Shown: in pieces, positions 16,784 to 24,313 of the stretch | Layout: each line of letters begins with the position of its first letter | Numbering within the stretch: position 1 is the stretch's first letter | DNA from: Scopulibacillus_A cellulosilyticus | Lineage (GTDB): Bacteria; Bacillota; Bacilli; Bacillales; Sporolactobacillaceae | Length of the DNA stretch: 64,000 nucleotides | Direction: 5' to 3' | Assembly (NCBI RefSeq): GCF_042665295.1 | Contig: NZ_JBHTCO010000041.1 | Coordinates: 62,001 to 126,000 of the forward strand | Position numbers and translations under genes: made by a program | Notes under the pieces: model-generated | The model's database searches: none | The model's input: only the letters and a program-made list of their open reading frames with translations | Told to the model about the DNA's origin: nothing

Positions 16784-17074
16784 TTATAATGAGGAGATTA
16801 AATGGTCAGCGGAATCAGCTGCAGATGGTCTATCCTTACGTTTGATATATTTTGAAATCCATATAATGACAAAGTTATGCGGAATGACATTTTTTTGATC
16901 TGATGAATCATTGACTTTTTTTATATTAACAAAATGAGGGTTTTGAAATGATTCCGATTTATGATATCGAATTAAAATAGCCCAGGCTGCACTGAAGGAG
17001 AAAGTAACAATCAAAGCCATTATAACGGTATAGACAATTGGATCATTCGGTATATTGACTATTGCTTCTATCAT
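16784..17074 (-). CDS. Small single-pass membrane protein, unknown
   Basis: A 96-residue protein with one clear hydrophobic segment (about residues 13-35) and a basic cytoplasmic tail (RYHKSES, KYIKRKDRPS). The ATG at 17074 follows GGGGGGACTCC. It is 73 bp upstream of the insertase on the same strand and could be cotranscribed. I do not recognise the family; composition and a proper start favour a real gene, but coding support is modest. Confidence 0.5.
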   Translation of the reverse strand: MIEAIVNIPNDPIVYTVIMALIVTFSFSAAWAILIRYHKSESFQNPHFVNIKKVNDSSDQKNVIPHNFVIIWISKYIKRKDRPSAADSADHLISSL

Positions 17075-17185
17075 CCCGGAGTCCCCCCAATTTTATAAAA
17101 ATACAGATTTGTTCCCTGTTTATATATTATGACATGCTTTGGAACTTATCTATATAAATTCTACGAAAAAGTTTTAAAAAAAGTT

Positions 17186-18061
17186 TTAGCCTTGATAAGC
17201 TCTTTTAGCTAGAGCAATGGCACCGCATAAGCCCGCATTATCTCCCAGTCCGGGGGAAACAATGTAATTATCGATATCGACGAGGATTTCTTTCGTTTCT
17301 ACATAACCATTCAGCAGTTCTTTAACATTTTTTCGAATCATTGGAAACAGCTGCTTTTGTTTCATGACGCCTCCGCCTAATATAATTCTTTTTGGAGAGA
17401 TGGTATAGACAAGATTAACAACAACTTGTGCTAAATAATAAGCCTCAATCTCCCAAACTTTATCGACTTCTTGAAGTTCAATCCCTTTCTTTCCCCATCT
17501 TTTTTCAATAGCCGGACCTGCAGCCATACCTTCGAGACAATCGTTATGATATGGGCAATTGCCGGTAAAATGATCTTCAGGATGCCGTTTAATTAAAATA
17601 TGGCCCATTTCAGGGTGAAGCATGCCATGAAGCATTTTCCCTTCAACAATAGCGCCTCCCCCTACGCCTGTGCCTACTGTCATATAGACACAGCTGTCCA
17701 GGCCTTTCGCAGCACCCCATTCAGTTTCGCCAAGTGCCGCCGCATTAACATCTGTATCAAAGCCAATTGGCATATCGAAATGTTTTTTTAATTCACCAAT
17801 AAAGTTAAAGTTTCTCCATTTTGTTTTCGGTGTACTTGTAATATAACCGTAAGTAGGGCTGTCCTTATTCGGATCGACCGGTCCGAATGAACCAACGCCC
17901 ATGGCATCCATTTGTTTATTCTTAAAAAATTCAATGACCTGCCCCATCGTTTCATCTGGTGTTGTAGTAGGGAAACTCACTCTCTCAAGTATTTCGCCGT
18001 TTTCATTCCCGATACCGCACACAAATTTTGTTCCTCCAGATTCTATTGCTCCAAAAAGCAT
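17186..18061 (-). CDS. ROK-family fructokinase
   Basis: Phosphorylates fructose at C6 in the cytoplasm. It has the ROK ATP-binding start GAIESGGTKF, the substrate/ATP loop VGTGVGGGAIVEG and the Zn-binding His-Cys-His-Cys site in GHILIKRHPEDHF then CPYHNDCLEG, as in B. subtilis YdhR and GmuE. 291 residues from ATG at 18061, with AGGGAGG upstream; a longer frame begins inside the ribosome binding site. There is no sugar transporter beside it. With the PTS ketohexose operon at 52-55 kb it may serve internal free fructose. Confidence 0.9.
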   Translation of the reverse strand: MLFGAIESGGTKFVCGIGNENGEILERVSFPTTTPDETMGQVIEFFKNKQMDAMGVGSFGPVDPNKDSPTYGYITSTPKTKWRNFNFIGELKKHFDMPIGFDTDVNAAALGETEWGAAKGLDSCVYMTVGTGVGGGAIVEGKMLHGMLHPEMGHILIKRHPEDHFTGNCPYHNDCLEGMAAGPAIEKRWGKKGIELQEVDKVWEIEAYYLAQVVVNLVYTISPKRIILGGGVMKQKQLFPMIRKNVKELLNGYVETKEILVDIDNYIVSPGLGDNAGLCGAIALAKRAYQG

Positions 18062-18163
18062 GGTTAATTTCCTCCCTGACAACATCTTCGTTAATTATAG
18101 TCTCTTTTATTTTATCAAACTTACTCACTCGTCCTGAAATATTAAAGACTAAATTAAAGAAAA

Positions 18164-18179
18164 CTTGCCGATTGGCAAG
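18164..18179. repeat. Small perfect hairpin
   Basis: CTTGCC-GATT-GGCAAG lies in the gap between the fructokinase and the ABC ATPase. No associated T tract. The rest of the roughly 270-bp gap holds only the terminator at 18281. Confidence 0.35.
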
Positions 18180-18280
18180 CCGAAGATGCAGACAGGGGCC
18201 CAGTTGAATTTGCATTTTTAACGTTAAATCCCCTGCGCCGAATAACCATCTTTGCTGGTAATTTAAACTTTCTTAAAATG

Positions 18281-18320
18281 AAAAAATACGGTGCCCTGCT
18301 GAAGGGAAACCGTATTTTTT
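18281..18320 (-). terminator. Terminator of the siderophore ATPase gene
   Basis: AAAAAATACGG (18281-18291) and CCGTATTTTTT (18310-18320) form an 11-bp stem; on the minus strand it ends in six T residues just after the ATPase stop. Confidence 0.85.
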
Positions 18321-18331
18321 GAACACGCGGC

Positions 18332-19147
18332 TTATATAGATATTTTTTGTTTTGGTTCTTGAACGGAGCCTATAAGATCATATGTTAAGCAAACGGGCTT
18401 ATGATATTGAGGATCGTTAATGATGTATGCATCGATATCAAAGACTTTTCTGAGAGTCTCTTTTGTCATAATATCTCTGCAGGTGCCTTCTGCGACTAAA
18501 GCACCTGAATTCATTGCAATCATATAATCTGAAAATCTCGCTGCAAGATTAAGGTCATGGATAACCATAATAATTGTGCGCTGCTCCTCTATATTTAATT
18601 GCTTTAATAGTTTTAAGACTTCAAGCTGATGGGCCATATCCAAAAAAGTTGTTGGTTCATCAAGAAGCAGCAGCTCGGTTTCCTGGGCGAGCGCCATAGC
18701 GATCCAAACGCGCTGTCTCTGTCCCCCGGATAGTGATTCAACAGGTTTTTCTGCAAATTCCAATGTGTTGGTAATAGATAAGGCCCACTGAATAGCATCC
18801 TTATCTTCTTTCTTGAGCCGGCCGAAGCCCCTTTGATGGGGAAAACGCCCGTAAGAGACAAGCTCGCGGACTGTCAGGCCGTTTGGCGCCTCCGGGTTTT
18901 GCGGGAGAATGGCCATCTGCTTTGCTATTTCTTTCGTCGGTTCTTTATGAATCGCCTTTCCGTCAAGATATATGGCACCATTTTTCGGTTGTAAAATCCG
19001 GGCTATCGTTTTAAGAAAAGTAGATTTTCCGCACCCATTAGGTCCGATAATTGTTGTAATGGCTCTCTTAGGAATTTCCAATGACAAATCCTTTATAATT
19101 AATTGATCTCCATATCCTGTGGAAATACCCTTTGCAGAAATTGACAA
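18332..19147 (-). CDS. Iron-siderophore ABC transporter ATPase (FecE/YusV type)
   Basis: ATP-binding subunit of ferric siderophore import. Walker A GPNGCGKST, Q-loop LPQNPEAP, signature ESLSGGQRQR, Walker B LLLLDEPTTFLD and switch VIHDLN are intact in 271 residues. TTG at 19147 is the start, six bases after AAGGGGTGA. No permease or binding protein gene is adjacent; this mirrors B. subtilis YusV, an orphan ATPase that energises several siderophore permeases. Two Fur boxes lie 208-280 bp upstream, so it is probably iron-repressed. Whether the missing partners lie elsewhere cannot be seen. Confidence 0.9.
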   Translation of the reverse strand: MSISAKGISTGYGDQLIIKDLSLEIPKRAITTIIGPNGCGKSTFLKTIARILQPKNGAIYLDGKAIHKEPTKEIAKQMAILPQNPEAPNGLTVRELVSYGRFPHQRGFGRLKKEDKDAIQWALSITNTLEFAEKPVESLSGGQRQRVWIAMALAQETELLLLDEPTTFLDMAHQLEVLKLLKQLNIEEQRTIIMVIHDLNLAARFSDYMIAMNSGALVAEGTCRDIMTKETLRKVFDIDAYIINDPQYHKPVCLTYDLIGSVQEPKQKISI

Positions 19148-19354
19148 TTCACTTCACCCCTTATCTTTTTCCATTTCGCTATTTCCGCTACCATAAGTAT
19201 AGAAACAAAGAACATCAACAAAAGTAAAATAAACTTCGGAGTTGATTATGTCAGATCCAATAAGAAGAGTAAAAAATACTTCGTAGGGTTGATTTTCCTT
19301 TTTAGGCATTTCACAAACCCTTTTAAAACCAATAGTAAATACAATAATTAAAAA

Positions 19355-19369
19355 TGATAATCATTATCA
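19355..19369. promoter_or_regulatory. Fur box 1
   Basis: TGATAATCATTATCA is a perfect match to the 7-1-7 Fur consensus TGATAATNATTATCA. It lies just downstream of a probable minus-strand promoter (TTGACA at 19405-19400, TAATAT 17 bases later). Confidence 0.88.
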
Positions 19370-19412
19370 ATTACTATATTAATGTTGCCTCCAACTGTTG
19401 TCAATCAATATT

Positions 19413-19427
19413 TGATAACGATTATCA
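19413..19427. promoter_or_regulatory. Fur box 2
   Basis: TGATAACGATTATCA has one arm mismatch to the Fur 7-1-7 consensus. It is upstream of the same minus-strand promoter, so the two boxes bracket it, 58 bp apart. Confidence 0.78.
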
Positions 19428-19441
19428 ATATTAAGAAAAAG

Positions 19442-19503
19442 TTATCCACAGTTCACAAAGTTCACGGGGTCAGACCCCAGAAACGTGTGGATAATGTGGA
19501 TAA
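19442..19503. repeat. GGGGTCAGACCCC / DnaA-box element, copy B
   Basis: Forward TTATCCACA at 19442-19450, core GGGGTCAGACCCC at 19466-19478, and two abutting reverse boxes TGTGGATAA at 19486-19494 and 19495-19503: three perfect DnaA 9-mers in 62 bp. It lies between Fur box 2 and the cysC terminator, in non-coding DNA. Confidence 0.85.
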
Positions 19504-19530
19504 CTGAAGTTGACCTCGTTATGGCCGGCA

Positions 19531-19566
19531 TAAAAAAAAGCCGTCTCTTATGCTATGAGACAGCCC
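19531..19566 (-). terminator. Terminator of the sulfate assimilation operon
   Basis: On the minus strand GGCTGTCTC and GAGACGGCT pair (with two G:T pairs) around a short loop and are followed by eight T residues, just after the cysC stop. Confidence 0.85.
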
Positions 19567-19573
19567 TTCTATC

Positions 19574-20167
19574 TTAAATGAAACCATTTCCCTTTAGATA
19601 GTCAATGATTTGATCAACACATTGATTGATTGTCAGGTATTCCGAATCGATGGTAATTTCCGGATTCTCCGGTTCCTCATAAGGTGCGTTTATCCCAGTA
19701 AACTCACGAATTTCTCCTTTGCGTGCTTTTTGGTAGAGTCCTTTTGGATCGCGTTTTTCACATTCATTTAACGAGCATTTAACATAGACCTCAACAAATT
19801 CATCGGCCTCCAGCAATTGCCGCACTGACTCGCGATCTTCTTTGTAAGGAGAAATAAAAGCTGTCAGAACAACGCTCCCGCTGTCAACGAACAGTTTTGC
19901 TACTTCTCCTATGCGGCGAATGTTTTCTTTCCTGTCAGTCTCCGAAAATCCCAAATCCTTATTTAATCCAAACCTAATGTTATCCCCGTCTAAAACATAA
20001 GATTGCAGATTATCTTCAAAGAGCCTCCCGGCAACAGCATTAGCTAATGTTGATTTACCTGAACCCGATAACCCTGTAAACCAGATCACAAAACTATGAT
20101 GTCCGGCTCGACTTCTCCGTTCCTCTTTTGAAATAGACGCGGAATGCCAGGTGATATTTGCAGACAT
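19574..20167 (-). CDS. cysC: Adenylyl-sulfate kinase
   Basis: Phosphorylates APS to PAPS with ATP. P-loop GLSGSGKST at residues 32-40, DGDN motif in VLDGDNIRFGLN, and the family segment FISPYKEDRE followed by CEKRDPKGLYQKARKGEI are present in 197 residues. ATG at 20167 with AAGGGAG upstream. It is the last gene of yezD-cysH-cysP-sat-cysC and is 17 bp from sat. Since the CysH here has the iron-sulfur cysteines of APS-type reductases, PAPS may not be the obligatory intermediate. Confidence 0.95.
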   Translation of the reverse strand: MSANITWHSASISKEERRSRAGHHSFVIWFTGLSGSGKSTLANAVAGRLFEDNLQSYVLDGDNIRFGLNKDLGFSETDRKENIRRIGEVAKLFVDSGSVVLTAFISPYKEDRESVRQLLEADEFVEVYVKCSLNECEKRDPKGLYQKARKGEIREFTGINAPYEEPENPEITIDSEYLTINQCVDQIIDYLKGNGFI

Positions 20168-20184
20168 TTTCTTAGCTCCCTTCG

Positions 20185-21324
20185 TTACTGCGGTACCTTT
20201 TCTGCCAGTCCCTCTACAAGTACTTGAACAACCTCCGGACGGCTAAATGTGCTTGGAAGTGCCTCCCCGTTTCTTAATAAGGTCCTTACTTTTGTTCCTG
20301 AAAGAATTAATCGGTCCTCGTTAGAATGCGGGCAGGTTTTTAACGATGCCATACTGTCGCATTTTAGGCAGTAAAAGCTGTGTTCAAAAAATAACGGCGT
20401 AATCCCTAATTCCTCTTTAGTAAAATTGCTGAATATTTTTTGAGAGTCATAGGTGCCGTAATAGTTGCCAACACCTGCATGGTCCCTGCCGACAATAAAA
20501 TGCGTGCAGCCATAATTTTTGCGTACCATTGCGTGAAAAACAGCTTCTCTTGGTCCAGCGTATCTCATTGCTGCCGGAAAGACCCCTAATAATACCCGAT
20601 CTTTAGGATAATAATTCTCAAGCAATACCCGGTAACTCTTCATACGGACGTCTGCAGGAATATCATCGTTCTTTGTCTTCCCGACAAGCGGCTGTAAAAA
20701 TAACCCGTCAACTGTTTCAAGCGCCGTCTTTTGGATATATTCATGGGCACGATGAACAGGGTTTCTTGTTTGGAAGCCAACTACTGTTTTCCAGCCGCGC
20801 TCTTCAAATTGCTGTCTTGATTCAGCAGGTTCATATGTTTCACCAGGGAATAACTTCTCCGGTTTTTTTGTCAGGATAATCTCACCGCCAAGATAAACAG
20901 CCGGACGTTCAAACAGCTTAACGACACCAGGATGCGCAAGCTCGGTTGTCCGATATACGAATTCCGCTTCTTTCAGTTTATCTGGTTTAAATTTATCTTG
21001 AATGCGCAGCACCCCGTAAACCTCACCATGATGGACAAGCTTTGTTTCTTCACCAACATTTAAAGATAATGCTTTATTCTCATCGACAGGCAATGTGATC
21101 GGGATTGACCAAACCGTCCCATCTGAAAGTCTCATGTTCTCTACAACACTGTCATAGTCACTCTTATTAAGAAATCCTGTTAACGGGCTGTAAGCGCCAA
21201 TACCGATTAATTCAAGGTCACGAAGTGCAATTACATCAAGTTCCACCGAATGTTTGATTTTTGAAACCTCATAATTTGGTTGATAGCGATTGATTAATGT
21301 TCCTCCATGCGGTGCAATAGTCAT
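20185..21324 (-). CDS. sat: Sulfate adenylyltransferase
   Basis: Makes APS from sulfate and ATP. 379 residues, homomeric ATP-sulfurylase type: N-terminal PHGGTLINRY, the nucleotide motif VGFQTRNPVHRAHEYIQK (QxRNPxHxxH), the GRDHAGVG loop and a Zn-binding cluster FYCLKCDSMASLKTCPH in the C-terminal third. ATG at 21324 follows GAGGAGG; the preceding in-frame TTG is not needed. It stands between the CysP transporter and cysC. Confidence 0.95.
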   Translation of the reverse strand: MTIAPHGGTLINRYQPNYEVSKIKHSVELDVIALRDLELIGIGAYSPLTGFLNKSDYDSVVENMRLSDGTVWSIPITLPVDENKALSLNVGEETKLVHHGEVYGVLRIQDKFKPDKLKEAEFVYRTTELAHPGVVKLFERPAVYLGGEIILTKKPEKLFPGETYEPAESRQQFEERGWKTVVGFQTRNPVHRAHEYIQKTALETVDGLFLQPLVGKTKNDDIPADVRMKSYRVLLENYYPKDRVLLGVFPAAMRYAGPREAVFHAMVRKNYGCTHFIVGRDHAGVGNYYGTYDSQKIFSNFTKEELGITPLFFEHSFYCLKCDSMASLKTCPHSNEDRLILSGTKVRTLLRNGEALPSTFSRPEVVQVLVEGLAEKVPQ

Positions 21325-21412
21325 CAATATTTCCTCCTCATTTTTGTTACAAAGTTTTTAGGTTCTTCTTATCTATCAAATGCACATTCAAATGCGCATT
21401 TTTCATAGTTGT

Positions 21413-22477
21413 TTACTTGGTTTTATAGTCAATTTTGTCCTGAAATAATTTCAATCCAACTGATTTTGTTAAACTGATCCCTCCAATCGTTGCAGCAAAA
21501 ACAATGACGACTACAACGAAGGCATACCAGTTTGAGAAAATAAAAGCCTGGACAAACACATAAGATAAAATCAATGAAAACATTGGAGATACAATCCAGA
21601 TTTTCAATAACCTTTTTACAATACTTTTTTGAAAAACATTCACGCCATTTTTGGTGTAACCTATTCCGAGTATTGAAGAGGTCGTAATCTGCGCCATCGG
21701 AACCGGGATGCCAAAAATTGAGGCTAATATAACAAGACTGGCGCCAGTAGACGAAATAATAATCCCTTCAATTTTTGAAAAAATAACGATTTTCTTTCCG
21801 TTAGTTTCAATCACTTTTCTTCCTAAAAGCAGGACCCCTATACCTACAGCAATCCCGCCAATCCATTTTCCTTCGCCAATATTCAAGATACCGGCGCCAA
21901 CAAGCGGGCCCACAGAATTGGCTACATTATTCATTCCTGATGAAAATGCTTCAAAAAAACCTGCAATAATGAGCAAGACCGTTAATAAAATTGTTTTATT
22001 TTCAAGAAAGCTGGTTAGTTTTATTTTTTCAAAAAGCTTCTTTAAGATAATTGTGATTATAAAAGCAAGTACAGGAACCACAAGCCAGCAAATGATGATA
22101 AAGATGAGTTTTGATAAATACATAGATTGATAGGCAACCCCTATACCTACTACAGCGCCAACAGTCACTTCACTTGTTGACAGCGGAATGCCCATAATAT
22201 TTGCCATAAACAATGAGGAAGCGGCTGATACTAAGATAATGATAACGATTTGGACACTTAGATATTTTTCGTTGATAAGCCCTGATCCAATCGTCTTAAT
22301 AACTTCTCCCCCGCCAATGGTTGCACCCAGTAAAATGCCAATTGAGCACAACAGTAATGCATAGTAAACCTTTTTAACAGCGCCAGAACCGTAAGCGACA
22401 CCTAAGGAAGCGGCTGCTCCGCTCCCGCCAATATTTAGAGCAAAGAGCAAGCCAACCAATATTGCTATCCATGTCAT
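21413..22477 (-). CDS. cysP: Sulfate permease, PiT family
   Basis: Sulfate:proton symporter of the inorganic phosphate transporter family. From ATG at 22477 the protein has 354 residues, equal to B. subtilis CysP, with about ten membrane segments and the duplicated PiT signatures (LNIGGSGAAASLG, MGIPLSTSEVTVGAVVG; FSSGMNNVANSVGPLVG, GIPVPMAQITTSSILG). Its ATG overlaps the cysH stop as ATGA, implying translational coupling. AGAGGAA lies upstream of the start within cysH. Confidence 0.93.
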   Translation of the reverse strand: MTWIAILVGLLFALNIGGSGAAASLGVAYGSGAVKKVYYALLLCSIGILLGATIGGGEVIKTIGSGLINEKYLSVQIVIIILVSAASSLFMANIMGIPLSTSEVTVGAVVGIGVAYQSMYLSKLIFIIICWLVVPVLAFIITIILKKLFEKIKLTSFLENKTILLTVLLIIAGFFEAFSSGMNNVANSVGPLVGAGILNIGEGKWIGGIAVGIGVLLLGRKVIETNGKKIVIFSKIEGIIISSTGASLVILASIFGIPVPMAQITTSSILGIGYTKNGVNVFQKSIVKRLLKIWIVSPMFSLILSYVFVQAFIFSNWYAFVVVVIVFAATIGGISLTKSVGLKLFQDKIDYKTK

Positions 22478-23196
22478 GATGACGTTCCTCTTGTACTGAC
22501 ATGTAATCCGCATTCAAGTTTCTCTTGTCCTGCCCACCGGCCTGAGCGTAAATCTTGTTCGTTAAAAGCAGGCTGTGTACAAGGTTGGCATCCGATGCTT
22601 GGATATCCTTTATCATGAAGAACATTATAAGGTAATTGGTTCTTATGAACGTATCTCCAAATATCTTTCCAAGTCCAATGAATGAGCGGACAAACTTTCA
22701 CTTTGTGAAATTTATCATCCTTATTAATATATTGGACATTTTTTCGTGTAGGAGACTGCTCCCTTCTTAGACCGGAAATCCAGGCAGATACATGATCCAA
22801 TGATTCTTTTAACGGTTCGATCTTTCTTAAATGGCAGCATAAGTTAGGATTACTTTTCCAAAGTTCCTTGCCGTATTCTTCTTGTTGTTCTTCTAATGTT
22901 AACTGCGGCTTTTTTAATATAATCGTCAAATTCGGGTATTTTTCCTTAATTTGATCGATCACGTCATAAGTTTCCTGAAAGTGTAATCCTGTATCTAAAA
23001 AAACGATATGTGCATACGGGTTAACTTTTGAGATGAGATCAATTAAAACGATGCCCTCTACTCCGAAGCTGCATGAATATAAAATTTCATCTCCATATGT
23101 TGAATAAGCCCATTCAAGAACTTCAAGCGCACCCTTTGTTTCAGAATTTGAATCAAATGATAATTCCGGTGTTAGCCAATTTTGATACGTTATCAA
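22474..23196 (-). CDS. cysH: APS/PAPS reductase
   Basis: Thioredoxin-dependent reduction of (phospho)adenylyl sulfate to sulfite. 240 residues. The four iron-sulfur cysteines of APS-type reductases are present (Cys120-Cys121 in NLCCHLRK; Cys203 and Cys206 in GCQPC), and the catalytic Cys229 lies in the C-terminal ECGLH. TTG at 23196 is the start with AAGGGAG ten bases upstream. It follows a three-tier hairpin and the small yezD gene. Control by the SAM-I riboswitch ahead of yezD is expected, as for S-box cysH operons in Bacillus. Confidence 0.95.
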   Translation of the reverse strand: MITYQNWLTPELSFDSNSETKGALEVLEWAYSTYGDEILYSCSFGVEGIVLIDLISKVNPYAHIVFLDTGLHFQETYDVIDQIKEKYPNLTIILKKPQLTLEEQQEEYGKELWKSNPNLCCHLRKIEPLKESLDHVSAWISGLRREQSPTRKNVQYINKDDKFHKVKVCPLIHWTWKDIWRYVHKNQLPYNVLHDKGYPSIGCQPCTQPAFNEQDLRSGRWAGQEKLECGLHVSTRGTSS

Positions 23197-23220
23197 TTTT
23201 TCTATACTCCCTTCATCAAA

Positions 23221-23313
23221 AGAGGCGGCCTTAGCTTTTTAATACGTGTTCAAAAAAAGAGGAAAAGAATCTTCCCGGACCCCTTTGAACAATCGTAAGC
23301 TAAAACCGCCTCT
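23221..23313 (-). terminator. Long three-tier hairpin between yezD and cysH (terminator or attenuator)
   Basis: Nested arms AGAGGCGG (23221-23228)/CCGCCTCT (23306-23313), TTAGCTT (23231-23237)/AAGCTAA (23297-23303) and GTTCAAA (23248-23254)/TTTGAAC (23284-23290). On the minus strand the outer stem ends ...CCGCCTCTTTT, close to a terminator tail, 18 bases before cysH. The innermost tier, 23248-23290, is copy 2 of the GTTCAAA/CCCGGAC repeat also found at 6456-6515. Confidence 0.6.
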
Positions 23314-23332
23314 AGTTTGTCTAGTCAGCGTA

Positions 23333-23476
23333 TTATTTTAATCTTACTTTTTCATTTTTTTCAAGCTGAATGACTTTACCATTTTGGACAACAAGTGTAA
23401 TTGATCCAAAATGCATGGATTTAAGCATTTCTTTTATCTGTGAAATGACTGGATCTAATTGTTCACTATTACCCAC
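23333..23476 (-). CDS. yezD: YezD-family small protein (DUF2292)
   Basis: A 47-residue protein reading MGNSEQLDPVISQIKEML then SMHFGSITLVVQNGKVIQLE and ending EKVRLK, which fits the DUF2292/YezD family (a helix followed by GSI-x-hVVQNGKVhQhExxEKhR). GTG start at 23476, preceded by AAGGGGGGACTGAA. It is first in the riboswitch-led operon with cysH-cysP-sat-cysC. The function of YezD is not established; its place points to sulfur metabolism. Confidence 0.85.
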   Translation of the reverse strand: MGNSEQLDPVISQIKEMLKSMHFGSITLVVQNGKVIQLEKNEKVRLK

Positions 23477-23507
23477 TTCAGTCCCCCCTTCAATTAGAAA
23501 ACTTGGC

Positions 23508-23536
23508 AATCATCAAGCTGTCTTTAGCTGATGATT
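23508..23536 (-). terminator. Hairpin between the SAM aptamer and yezD
   Basis: AATCATC-AAGCT at 23508-23519 pairs with AGCT-GATGATT at 23526-23536 (one bulged base). On the minus strand it is followed by GCCAAGTTTTCT. It is the best terminator candidate of the riboswitch expression platform, but the competing antiterminator was not resolved. Confidence 0.45.
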
Positions 23537-23668
23537 TCCTAGTTGCTATATACTATCCGCCGTCTTGGCCCTAACGCATAAACTCAATCAAGCTAACCAA
23601 GATATTTTTGATAGTAAATTAGGAAATGCCTCCACTTCAGAAAGACTGCGAGGTAATTTCTCAACCTT

Positions 23669-23812
23669 ACTTATCTTCCAAAATGGTATCCATTTTGCTG
23701 GATTTAGCACCTTATCCTCATACTCTGGTAATATAATGAAAAACTGAGCTGAGCAACGGACAGGTTGCCGGGGTTTCATCGGGCCATATCCCTCCGCCTT
23801 CTCTTGATAAGT
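23669..23812 (-). promoter_or_regulatory. SAM-I riboswitch (S-box) aptamer
   Basis: On the minus strand the P1 strand ACTTATC (23812-23806) opens AAGAGAAGGCGGAGGGA, followed by GATGAAACCCCGGCAACC, then GGTGCTAAATCCAGCA and the closing GATAAGT (23675-23669). These are the conserved S-box features: kink-turn purines, the A-rich core with CGGCAACC and the GGTGCTAA-CC box. It binds S-adenosylmethionine and normally shuts transcription off when SAM is high. Target here is yezD-cysH-cysP-sat-cysC. Confidence 0.95.
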
Positions 23813-23833
23813 ATTAAGTGTTATTGATTTAAA

Positions 23834-23861
23834 ATCTTATCATAATAAACAGAAAAGTCAA
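23834..23861 (-). promoter_or_regulatory. Promoter of the SAM riboswitch operon
   Basis: Minus-strand TTGACT (23861-23856), 16-base spacer, TAAGAT (23839-23834), about 20 bp before the S-box P1 stem. A small CCGACCC/GGGTCGG-type hairpin sits just upstream at 23862-23879. Confidence 0.65.
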
Positions 23862-24069
23862 CCCGACTTTTTGGGTCGGAATAGTATTTTTTAATAAAAT
23901 GTTTTATTTCACAGCATTTTCAACGAAAAAATTTACTGAAATTAGTAATTTTTATTACAAAAAGGCTGATTTGAATTAAAAGTATTGTTCAGTTCATTTC
24001 ATCCCGTTCAGTAATCGCGGCTAATTTATCATATAAATAATCATAAAAAGTGTGAAGAAAATTTTAGGC

Positions 24070-24111
24070 TTATCCACATTTCGGGGGTCAGACCCCATAA
24101 ACTGTGGATAA
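24070..24111. repeat. GGGGTCAGACCCC / DnaA-box element, copy C
   Basis: Forward TTATCCACA (24070-24078), core GGGGTCAGACCCC (24084-24096) and reverse TGTGGATAA (24103-24111). This is the most symmetrical copy: the two 9-mers face each other across the palindrome at near-equal distance. Confidence 0.85.
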
Positions 24112-24141
24112 CTTATCAAGGAGTGTATAGTACTTTAATTC

Positions 24142-24168
24142 AAAAAAATCCCGCCGAAGGGCGGGATT
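24142..24168 (-). terminator. Terminator of the 45-aa transcription unit
   Basis: Minus-strand AATCCCGCC/GGCGGGATT stem with a four-base TTCG-type loop, followed by seven T residues, eight bases after the small ORF. Confidence 0.9.
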
Positions 24169-24175
24169 CTGATTT

Positions 24176-24313
24176 CTACTTCAAGAACCATTTAATTTTC
24201 TTAACTCCTGATCGCTTTAAAAACAGTTTCCTAGTAATATTAATTATCAAAAGAAAAAAGGACCCATGATATATGCGCCCTGCAGCATTGGCCCCACCTA
24301 CGCCAGATGCCAT
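24176..24313 (-). CDS. Putative 45-aa small membrane protein
   Basis: A 46-codon frame: Gly/Ala-rich start MASGVGGANAAGRIYHGS, hydrophobic FFLLIINI, then a strongly basic tail (RKLFLKRSGVKKIKW). It is bracketed by a promoter with a perfect -10 (24345-24373) and a canonical terminator (24142-24168). The Shine-Dalgarno is weak, and an AACAAC/GTTGTT hairpin lies just before the ATG, so it could be a non-coding RNA instead. I do not recognise the family. Confidence 0.45.
   Translation of the reverse strand: MASGVGGANAAGRIYHGSFFLLIINITRKLFLKRSGVKKIKWFLK

Noticed and set aside
19148..19340. Remnant of a FecCD-type siderophore permease upstream of the ATPase
   Set aside because: A minus-strand frame near 19165-19205 reads FLYLW-stop-RK-stop-RNGKR, reminiscent of a permease C-terminus, but stops are frequent and no other membrane segment is recognisable.
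21708..22130. 140-codon plus-strand frame
   Set aside because: Antisense of cysP; no start signals.
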